The notes beneath the pieces are model-generated. The model was not told where the DNA came from and made no database searches. It saw only the letters and a program-made list of their open reading frames with translations. This document shows, one piece after another, positions 1 to 5,316 of a DNA stretch of 10,575 nt. Origin of the DNA: Gammaproteobacteria bacterium (lineage in GTDB: Bacteria > Pseudomonadota > Gammaproteobacteria > Arenicellales > Spongiicolonaceae); contig RKSH01000152.1 in the NCBI GenBank assembly GCA_007570945.1, forward strand, positions 1-10,575, given 5' to 3'. How positions within the stretch are numbered: position 1 is the stretch's first letter; each line of letters begins with the position of its first letter. Both the position numbers and the translations under genes were made by a program.

Positions 1-245
1 CTGCAGAGGCGGAAACGGTGGTTGCACCGCCGAAAGTGGAGCCCACGGCGCCGGCAACGGTGACCGAGCCGGCGCCTGCAGTGGACGAAACGGTTGCGCC
101 GGCCGCGCCCCGGGCGAAGAAGAAAAAAGCGGTGAAGAAAAAAGCCGCGGCGAAGAAAAAGAAAACCGTCACCAAAGCCAAGGTGACCAGGAAAAAAACC
201 GCCAAAAAGAAAACCGCCGCCGCAAAAAAGGAGGAAAAGTCATGA
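1..245 (+). CDS. rpsB: 3' end of a gene with Ala/Pro/Lys-rich tail, probably ribosomal protein S2
   Basis: The coding frame enters from the left edge (first whole codon at 3) and stops with TGA at 243-245. Only a low-complexity tail of about 80 residues is visible. Residues encoded up to about 110 are an acidic Ala/Pro/Glu/Val linker, followed by about 40 residues of Lys/Ala/Thr-rich sequence resembling histone H1 or AlgP-type tails. No conserved S2 domain lies in the window, so the rpsB name is inferred from position: tsf is preceded by rpsB in most bacteria. S2 is a small-subunit ribosomal protein on the 30S back. E. coli S2 has no such tail; extended S2 C-termini occur in some other bacteria. 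The tail could bind rRNA or DNA (inference). The stop overlaps the tsf start in ATGA. AAA and AAG runs make this the most A-rich part of the window. A different lysine-rich protein upstream of tsf is possible. Confidence 0.72.
   Translation, partial: AEAETVVAPPKVEPTAPATVTEPAPAVDETVAPAAPRAKKKKAVKKKAAAKKKKTVTKAKVTRKKTAKKKTAAAKKEEKS
224..230 (+). other. In-phase A AAA AAG slippery heptamer (possible -1 frameshift site)
   Basis: The upstream gene reads gcA AAA AAG here, which is the X XXY YYZ form used by the dnaX frameshift site of E. coli. A -1 slip would continue through four codons and then the tsf ATG in frame, without a stop. It is the only heptamer in the tail that is both perfect and in phase. 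I see no convincing stimulatory hairpin downstream; the best is a 5-bp ACCAT/ATGGT stem at 251-270. Whether slippage happens is unknown, and A-rich lysine codons can give such a heptamer by chance. Confidence 0.3.
228..234 (+). promoter_or_regulatory. Strong Shine-Dalgarno for tsf, encoded inside the lysine tail
   Basis: AAGGAGG, a full anti-SD match, ends 7 nt before the tsf ATG at 242. It is made by the Lys-Glu-Glu codons that end the upstream gene. It fixes the tsf start and is the only consensus-strength ribosome binding site I see before any gene in this window. Confidence 0.9.
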
Positions 246-1129
246 GCGTCACCATCACCGCCGCCATGGTTAAAGATTTGCGCGAGCGCACCGGCGCCGG
301 GATGATGGAGTGCAAGACCGCGCTCAGCGAAAACGGCGGCGACTTGGAGCAGGCCATCGCCTGGTTGCGCAAGAAAGGCGCCGCCGGCGCCGGCCGCAAA
401 GCCGGCCGCACCGCCGCAGAAGGCGTGGTGTGCACGCAACTGGCCGACAACGGCCGCCGCGGCATCGTCCTTGAGGTGAACTGCGAAACCGATTTTGTCG
501 CCCGCGACGAAACGTTTCGCGCATTCGCCGCCCAGGCCGCCGCCACCGCGCTGGCCCATGAAGCCGACAGCGTGGAAACCTTGTCCGCCCTCACCGTGGT
601 CGACGGCGACGGCACGGTGGAGGATGCGCGCCTCGCGCTGGTGGCCAAAGTGGGCGAGAACATCCGCCTGCGCCGCTTCACCATCATGCAGGAGGAAAAC
701 TGCGCCATCGCCGAATACAACCACGGCGGCCGCATCGGCGTGCTGGTCGCGGTGGGCGGCAACGCCGACGGCGGCCGCGACATCGCCATGCACATCGCCG
801 CCAGCGCGCCGCTGTGCGTGGCCGAGGAGGATTTGCCGGCGGAGGTGGTGGCGCGCGAGAAGGAAATTTTCGCCGCCCAGGCCGCCGAGTCCGGCAAGCC
901 GCCGCACATCGCCGAAAAAATGGCGGGCGGCAAACTGAAAAAATTCATCGCCGAAAACACGCTGCTCGGCCAGCCCTTTGTCAAGGACCCCGGCCGCCGC
1001 GTGGCCGATGTTCTGCGCGCCGACAAAATGACGGTGGCGAGATTTGCGCGCTACCAGGTGGGCGAGGGTTTGGAAAAACGCCGCGACGATTTTGTCGCCG
1101 ATGTGATGGCGCAGGCCGGCCGTCAATGA
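242..1129 (+). CDS. tsf: Translation elongation factor Ts
   Basis: EF-Ts is the cytoplasmic nucleotide exchange factor that strips GDP from EF-Tu so it can reload with GTP and aminoacyl-tRNA. The 295-residue product is slightly longer than the E. coli protein (about 283). The N-terminal UBA-like module is clear at residues 5-48, with LRERTGAGMMECKTAL at 13-28 and the WLRKKG segment after it. The EF-Tu contact motif TDFVAR is at 83-88, carrying the Asp-Phe pair that disturbs the Mg2+ site of EF-Tu. The rest is the core subdomains, with a typical FVKDP segment near residue 247 and a C-terminal module ending in DDFVADVMAQ. The ATG at 242 is chosen because of the strong AAGGAGG 7 nt upstream and the fit to the family start. 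The start overlaps the previous stop (ATGA, 242-245), and its own stop overlaps the pyrH ATG at 1126-1129, so translation is probably coupled on both sides. Confidence 0.98.
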   Translation: MSVTITAAMVKDLRERTGAGMMECKTALSENGGDLEQAIAWLRKKGAAGAGRKAGRTAAEGVVCTQLADNGRRGIVLEVNCETDFVARDETFRAFAAQAAATALAHEADSVETLSALTVVDGDGTVEDARLALVAKVGENIRLRRFTIMQEENCAIAEYNHGGRIGVLVAVGGNADGGRDIAMHIAASAPLCVAEEDLPAEVVAREKEIFAAQAAESGKPPHIAEKMAGGKLKKFIAENTLLGQPFVKDPGRRVADVLRADKMTVARFARYQVGEGLEKRRDDFVADVMAQAGRQ

Positions 1130-1878
1130 GCGGCGGCCGGCCATCGCGCCGCGTGCTGCTTAAACTCAGCGGCGAGGCACTGGGCGGTGACGGCGGTTTC
1201 GGCGTGGGATATGCCGCGCTGGCGCGCACCGCAAAAGAGATTGCCGAAGCGCGCGCCGCCGGTGACGGCGGCGCCGCCGTCATCGCCGTGGTGGTCGGCG
1301 GCGGCAATTTTTTTCGCGGCGCCGGCGCGGAAGTGCAGGGCATGGACCGCATCAGCGCCGACTACATGGGCATGCTGGCGACGTTGATGAACGCCCTGGC
1401 GCTGCGCCAGGCGCTGGAAAAAGAAGACGTGCCGAGCCGCGTGATGTCGGGGCTGACGGTGACGCCGGTGGCGGAATCGTACGTGCACGGCCGCGCGCTC
1501 AAACACCTGCGGCGCGGGCGGGTGGTGCTGTTCGCCTGCGGCACCGGCAACCCGCTGTTCACCACCGACACCGCGGCCGCGTTGCGCGCCATTGAGATTG
1601 GCGCCGACCTGATGCTGAAGGCGACCAAGGTGGACGGCGTTTACGAATCCGACCCGGCCGCCGCTCCCGGCGCGCGCCGCTACGACGCGCTTAGTTACGA
1701 TGAGGCGCTGGCGCGCAACCTCGGCGTGATGGACGCCGCCGCGCTGGCCCTGTGCCGCGACCACCGCATGCCGATCCGCGTGTTTGACATGAAGCGCGCC
1801 GGTTGCCTGCGACGTATAATGGACGGCGCCGACGAGGGAACGCTGGTCAGCGCAACGCAAACCGCAACCCGGGGGTGA
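1126..1878 (+). CDS. pyrH: UMP kinase (uridylate kinase)
   Basis: PyrH phosphorylates UMP to UDP with ATP in the cytoplasm, feeding UTP and CTP pools; the bacterial enzyme is a hexamer of the amino-acid kinase fold, normally activated by GTP and inhibited by UTP. The 250-residue product compares with 241 in E. coli. Visible family motifs are KLSGEAL (residues 13-19), the phosphate-binding GGGNFFRG (58-65), DYMGMLAT (79-86), GTGNPLFTTDTAA (139-151) and KATKVDGVY (165-173). The ATG at 1126 overlaps the tsf stop in ATGA. A longer frame continues upstream but lies wholly inside tsf and does not resemble the family, so this start is preferred. No good Shine-Dalgarno precedes it (only AGG about 10 nt away), so reinitiation after tsf is likely. 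UMP kinase beside tsf and frr is the normal bacterial arrangement. The frame ends 5 nt before frr. Confidence 0.98.
   Translation: MSGGRPSRRVLLKLSGEALGGDGGFGVGYAALARTAKEIAEARAAGDGGAAVIAVVVGGGNFFRGAGAEVQGMDRISADYMGMLATLMNALALRQALEKEDVPSRVMSGLTVTPVAESYVHGRALKHLRRGRVVLFACGTGNPLFTTDTAAALRAIEIGADLMLKATKVDGVYESDPAAAPGARRYDALSYDEALARNLGVMDAAALALCRDHRMPIRVFDMKRAGCLRRIMDGADEGTLVSATQTATRG
1815..1820 (+). promoter_or_regulatory. TATAAT hexamer before frr, weak promoter candidate
   Basis: A perfect sigma-70 -10 hexamer lies near the 3' end of pyrH, 63 nt before the frr ATG. A perfect TTGACA is at 1784-1789, but the spacer is 25 nt, far from the usual 16-18. At proper spacing nothing resembles a -35, and there is no TGn extension. 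Both hexamers also encode conserved-looking pyrH residues (VFDMK, RRIMDG), so chance is a serious alternative. Confidence 0.22.
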
Positions 1879-1883
1879 CCGCG

Positions 1884-2438
1884 ATGGAGGAGATTTACCA
1901 GGACGCCGTGCAACGCATGAACAAAAGCATTGACGCATTGCGCGCCGAACTTGCGCGGTTGCGCACCGGCCGTGCCTCCACCGCGCTGCTGGAAAACATC
2001 AGGGTGAACTACTACGGCACCGACACGCCCTTGAACCAACTGGCCGGCATTGGCGTCGCCGACCCGCGCACCCTCAGCGTCAGCCCGTGGGACAAGGGCG
2101 CCACGCCGGCGATCGAGAAAGCGATCATGGAGTCCGACCTCGGCCTCAACCCGGTCACCAGCGGCGAGTTGATTCGCGTGCCGTTGCCGGCGCTCACCGA
2201 GGAGCGGCGCAAAGAATTGACCAAAGTGGTGCGCCACGAAGGCGAGAACATCAAGGTGGCGATCCGCAATGTCCGCCGCGACGCCATCCACCACGCCAAG
2301 GAAATGCAGAAATCCAAGGAACTAAGCGAGGACCAGTTGCACAAACTGGAGGCCGACATCCAGAAAGCCACCGACGAGCACACCAAACAGGCCGACGAAA
2401 TGGTGCGCGCCAAGGAACAGGAAGTGATGGAAGTGTAG
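1884..2438 (+). CDS. frr: Ribosome recycling factor
   Basis: RRF works with EF-G to split the post-termination ribosome so that subunits, mRNA and tRNA can be reused; it is cytoplasmic and essential in most bacteria. The product has 184 residues, against 185 in E. coli. It starts with the helical MEEIYQDAVQRMNKSIDALR segment and contains LRTGRAS (near residues 29-35), the Tyr-Gly-x-x-x-P-L-N-Q-L turn near 47-56 and the SPWDKGATPAIEKAI region near 71-85. It ends in the long Lys/Glu-rich helix of domain I. The frame is open further upstream inside pyrH, but residues before the ATG at 1884 do not fit the family. GGGGGTGA at 1871-1878, 5 nt before the ATG, can act as a moderate ribosome binding site and includes the pyrH stop. 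It ends in TAG, and a 38-nt gap follows before uppS. Confidence 0.97.
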   Translation: MEEIYQDAVQRMNKSIDALRAELARLRTGRASTALLENIRVNYYGTDTPLNQLAGIGVADPRTLSVSPWDKGATPAIEKAIMESDLGLNPVTSGELIRVPLPALTEERRKELTKVVRHEGENIKVAIRNVRRDAIHHAKEMQKSKELSEDQLHKLEADIQKATDEHTKQADEMVRAKEQEVMEV

Positions 2439-2463
2439 GCCGCGCGCCCGCCGCCGGCGCCCA

Positions 2464-2475
2464 GGCAACGTTGCC
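2464..2475 (+). repeat. 12-bp perfect palindrome just before uppS
   Basis: GGCAACGTTGCC is its own reverse complement and ends 1 nt before the likely GTG start of uppS, in the longest intergenic gap of the window (38 nt). It also contains the alternative TTG start at 2471. With no loop it would make a poor RNA hairpin, so a protein site or chance is more likely. No matching copy was noticed elsewhere. Confidence 0.5.
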
Positions 2476-2476
2476 C

Positions 2477-3271
2477 GTGAACAACACCCTGAAAATCATC
2501 CCCCGCGCCGCCGCCGTCACCCACGGCGGCCCGGCGCCGCGCCACATTGCAATCGTGATGGATGGCAACGGCCGCTGGGCCGCGCGGCGCGGCCGGCGGC
2601 GGGTGGTGGGCCACCGCCACGGCCTGCACAACGCGCGCGAGGTGGTGCGCCATTGCGCGCGGCGCGGCGTCCGCTGCCTCACCCTGTTTGCGTTCAGCAG
2701 CGAAAACTGGCGCCGCCCGGCCGACGAGGTGCAGCGGCTGATGGGTTTAATCCAGGGCGCGCTGGAAACCGAGGTGGACGAACTGCACAAAAACAACATC
2801 CGCCTGCGCGTCATCGGCAATGTGGCGCAGTTTGAAAAAAAACTCCGCGACTCCATCAGCGCCGCCGAAACCCTCACCGCCGCCAATGATGCAATGCACC
2901 TGGTGGTCGCCGCCAACTACGGCGGCCACTGGGACCTCACCGAGGCCTGCCGCTCCATCGCCATGGCGGCGCGCGCCGGGGCGCTGGACCCGGTGCGGTT
3001 GTGCGCCGACACCGTGGAACGTTTTCTCAGCACCCGCGACCTGCCGCCGCCGGATTTGTTCATCCGCACCGGCGGCGAAAAGCGGCTGAGCAATTTTCTG
3101 CTGTGGCAGGTGGCCTACACCGAATTGTTTTTCAGCGACGTGCTGTGGCCTGATTTCGGCGCCGAGGCCCTGGAGCAGGCCATCGCCGACTACAACCACC
3201 GCCAGCGGCGCTACGGCCGCACCGCCGCGCAGGTGGCCGGTGCCGGCGCCGCCGAAGAGCGGCGCGCCTGA
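2477..3271 (+). CDS. uppS: Undecaprenyl diphosphate synthase (cis-prenyltransferase)
   Basis: UppS adds eight isopentenyl diphosphate units in cis to farnesyl diphosphate, making the C55 lipid carrier for peptidoglycan and O-antigen assembly at the inner membrane. The 264-residue product is close to E. coli UppS (253). Family regions in order: HIAIVMDGNGRWA at 23-35 with the catalytic Asp29, FAFSSENWRRP at 71-81, VAANYGGHWDL at 144-154, RTGGEKRLSNFLLWQ at 197-211, and YTELFFSDVLWPDF at 214-227. GTG at 2477 is chosen because the only in-frame ATG nearby falls inside the conserved first motif. TTG at 2471 is an alternative, two residues longer, with AGG 5 nt ahead of it. Both starts have weak ribosome binding sites. 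The gene sits between frr and cdsA as in Pseudomonas, and its substrates come from the MEP pathway served by dxr two genes downstream. Confidence 0.96.
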   Translation: MNNTLKIIPRAAAVTHGGPAPRHIAIVMDGNGRWAARRGRRRVVGHRHGLHNAREVVRHCARRGVRCLTLFAFSSENWRRPADEVQRLMGLIQGALETEVDELHKNNIRLRVIGNVAQFEKKLRDSISAAETLTAANDAMHLVVAANYGGHWDLTEACRSIAMAARAGALDPVRLCADTVERFLSTRDLPPPDLFIRTGGEKRLSNFLLWQVAYTELFFSDVLWPDFGAEALEQAIADYNHRQRRYGRTAAQVAGAGAAEERRA

Positions 3272-3283
3272 GCGGCGCGGCGC

Positions 3284-4087
3284 ATGGCCCCCCGCACCCT
3301 CACCTTGCGCCTGCTGAGCGCCGCCCTGCTGGCGCCGCTTTGCATCGCCGCCGTCCTGTTGCTGAGCACCGCGCAACTTGCCGTCGTGTTTGCCGCTATC
3401 GCCGCGGCGGCGGCGTGGGAATGGTCGGCCTTGGCCGGTTTGCGCGCACCGTCGGGACGATGTGTGTACAGCGCTTTGGTGGCGGTGCTTCTGTTGCCGC
3501 TGTTTTTTGCCGGCGGCTTGCAGTTGACCATTCTCCTCGCGTCGCTGGCGTGGTGGGTGTTTGCGTTTTGTTATGTGCTTGGTTTCGGCCGCCGGCTGGG
3601 CCCGGCCGCGACTTTGGCCGCCGGCGTTTTTTCCATCGCCCCGGCGTGGCTGGCGGCGGTGGCGGTGCACCGAGGCGGGGGCGAGGGCCCGTTGCTGTTG
3701 GCGCTGCTGTTCCTCACCGTGTGGCTGGCCGACGCCGCGGCCTGGGGCGTGGGCAAACGGTTCGGCCGCCGGCCGCTTGCGCCGCGCCTGAGCCCGGCCA
3801 AAACCCGCGAGGGCGCGTTGGGCGCGCTGGCCCTGGTGACGGCGGCGGCGGCGGCGGCGTGGACCTGGCTGCCGCTGCCGTTGCCGCTGTGGGCGTGGCT
3901 GGCGGTTTCCGTCACCTGCGCCCTGGCCGCGGTGGCCGGTGATTTGCTTGAGAGCGCATTCAAGCGCGCCGCCGGGGTCAAGGACAGCGGCGCGCTGATT
4001 CCCGGCCATGGCGGTATTTTGGACCGCACCGACAGTTTCCTCGCCGCGGCGCCGTTCTACGCCGTGGCGGTGCGCGCCGCATGGTGA
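3284..4087 (+). CDS. cdsA: Phosphatidate cytidylyltransferase (CDP-diacylglycerol synthase)
   Basis: CdsA is an integral inner-membrane enzyme that joins CTP and phosphatidic acid to give CDP-diacylglycerol, the precursor of the main phospholipids. The 267-residue protein is almost wholly hydrophobic, with about seven to eight membrane segments (for example residues 8-29, 31-51, 63-87, 88-101, 107-128, 136-155 and 196-219). The family signature is intact at 224-250: S-A-F-K-R, then KDSG, PGHGG and LDRTD with the metal-binding Asp residues. An earlier WLAD...LSPAKTREG region at 147-178 matches the conserved D...SPxKTxEG block, with Arg at the variable position. It is somewhat shorter than E. 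coli CdsA (285). The ATG at 3284 lies 12 nt after uppS with no visible Shine-Dalgarno. Six GCG codons in a row (3842-3859) sit in a loop or membrane segment. The stop is overlapped by dxr. Confidence 0.95.
   Translation: MAPRTLTLRLLSAALLAPLCIAAVLLLSTAQLAVVFAAIAAAAAWEWSALAGLRAPSGRCVYSALVAVLLLPLFFAGGLQLTILLASLAWWVFAFCYVLGFGRRLGPAATLAAGVFSIAPAWLAAVAVHRGGGEGPLLLALLFLTVWLADAAAWGVGKRFGRRPLAPRLSPAKTREGALGALALVTAAAAAAWTWLPLPLPLWAWLAVSVTCALAAVAGDLLESAFKRAAGVKDSGALIPGHGGILDRTDSFLAAAPFYAVAVRAAW
3842..3859 (+). repeat. (GCG)6 trinucleotide tract in cdsA
   Basis: Six consecutive GCG codons give a run of six alanines at CdsA residues 187-192. Length changes by one unit would keep the frame. This is probably a by-product of strong GC codon bias. 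Confidence 0.85.
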
Positions 4088-5316
4088 GCGCGCCGGCCAA
4101 ACTCGCCGTTCTCGGCGCCACCGGCAGCGTCGGCCGCAGCACGCTCGCGGTCGCCGCCGCCCACCCCGGGCGCATCGCCGTTCACGCCCTCGCCGCCAAC
4201 GCCAACGCCGCGGGCATGATTGAACTGGCGCGCCGCCACCGCCCGGCGGCGGTCGCCATGGCCGATGCCGATGCCGCCGCCACGGTGCGCGCCGCGCTTA
4301 AAGCCGACGGTCTCGCCACCGCCGTCACCGCGGGCGCCGCCGCCGTGGCGGATATCGCCGCCGATGACGGCACCGACACCGTCATGTGCGCGCTGGTGGG
4401 CGCCGCCGGGCTGCAGTCCACGGTGGCGGCGGTGCGCGCCGGCAAGAAAATCCTGCTCGCCAACAAGGAGCCCATGGTGATGTTTGGCGCCGGCATCCGC
4501 CGCGCGGCGCAAAAGTCCGGCGCGGTGATTGTGCCGGTGGACAGCGAACACAACGCCGTTTTCCAGTGCTGGCCGGCGGAGGAATCCGGCGCCGGCGTCG
4601 CCCGCATCATTCTCACCGCCAGCGGCGGGCCGTTGCGCACCGCCGGCCCGGCCGAGTTGGCCCGGGTGACGCCGGAAGATGCCTGCCGCCACCCGAACTG
4701 GAGCATGGGGCGCAAGGTTTCGGTGGATTCCGCGACCATGATGAACAAGGGCTTGGAAATCATTGAGGCCTCGCACCTGTTCCGGTTGCCGGTGGCGCGG
4801 GTGGAGGTGCTGGTGCATCCGCAGAGCATCGTGCATGCGCTGGTGGAGTTCCGCGACGGTTCACTGCTGGCGCACCTGGCCGAGCCGGACATGCGGGTGC
4901 CCATCGCGCATGCGCTGGCCTGGCCGGCGCGCATGGAATCCGGGGCGCGGCGGTTGACGGTGGAGGCCTTGGCCGGGCTGGAGTTCTCACTGCCCGACCC
5001 GGCGCGTTTTCCGGCGTTGACTGTGGCGCGCGAGGTTGCCGAGGCCGGCGGCGCCATGCCGGCGGTGTTGAACGCGGCCAACGAGGTGGCGGTGGCGGCG
5101 TTTCTCGCGCGGCGCATCGCGTTCACCGCCATAGTTCCGCTGGTGCGCGCGGTGGTGGAAACGGTGGCTCCGGCATGCCAAACGGCGGACGTGGACGATG
5201 TGGCCGACGCCCTTGCCGCCGATGCCGAGGCGCGACGGTGTGCGACGGCGCTACTGAAAGAGGCCGCCGTGGGAGGCGCGCTTAAGTGGACCGCGAAAAC
5301 GGTGACTCATGTTTGA
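4081..5316 (+). CDS. dxr: 1-deoxy-D-xylulose 5-phosphate reductoisomerase
   Basis: Dxr (IspC) rearranges and reduces 1-deoxyxylulose 5-phosphate to 2-C-methylerythritol 4-phosphate with NADPH and a divalent metal, the committed step of the MEP isoprenoid pathway and the target of fosmidomycin. The 411-residue protein carries the NADPH-binding GATGSVG at 12-18, LLANKE at 125-130, VDSEHNAVFQ at 153-162 with metal ligands Asp154 and Glu156, and TASGGPL at 179-185. The mobile lid HPNWSMGRK is at 204-212, and MNKGLE at 221-226 has Asn222, Lys223 and the third ligand Glu226. LANKEPMVMFG departs slightly from the usual ANKE(S/A)LV. The C-terminus runs about 16 residues past the E. coli end. ATG at 4081 overlaps cdsA by 7 nt; GTG at 4084 would give a 4-nt GTGA overlap and is equally possible. 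The 3' end overlaps rseP by 8 nt. Confidence 0.97.
   Translation: MVSAPAKLAVLGATGSVGRSTLAVAAAHPGRIAVHALAANANAAGMIELARRHRPAAVAMADADAAATVRAALKADGLATAVTAGAAAVADIAADDGTDTVMCALVGAAGLQSTVAAVRAGKKILLANKEPMVMFGAGIRRAAQKSGAVIVPVDSEHNAVFQCWPAEESGAGVARIILTASGGPLRTAGPAELARVTPEDACRHPNWSMGRKVSVDSATMMNKGLEIIEASHLFRLPVARVEVLVHPQSIVHALVEFRDGSLLAHLAEPDMRVPIAHALAWPARMESGARRLTVEALAGLEFSLPDPARFPALTVAREVAEAGGAMPAVLNAANEVAVAAFLARRIAFTAIVPLVRAVVETVAPACQTADVDDVADALAADAEARRCATALLKEAAVGGALKWTAKTVTHV

Noticed and set aside
814..1125. Upstream extension of the pyrH frame (about 104 extra codons)
   Set aside because: It lies entirely inside tsf, is Arg/Gly-rich in the manner of shadow frames, and does not match the UMP kinase N-terminus, which begins just before KLSGE.
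1273..1314. Terminator-like stem GCCGCCG/CGGCGGC followed by AA and T7 inside pyrH
   Set aside because: The T-run encodes the conserved Phe-Phe of the GGGNFFRG motif and the stem encodes the Gly/Ala-rich segment before it, so coding constraint explains it. Translating ribosomes would mask it.
1803..1883. Upstream extension of the frr frame beginning at 1803
   Set aside because: The 27 extra residues are Arg/Asn/Gly-rich shadow sequence of pyrH. The ATG at 1884 gives the normal RRF length and N-terminus.
2747..4009. Long minus-strand open frame of about 420 codons across uppS and cdsA
   Set aside because: It is rich in Gly, Gln, Arg and His with no recognisable motif, and lies antisense to two intact, well-conserved genes. 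GC-biased third positions remove stops from the opposite strand.
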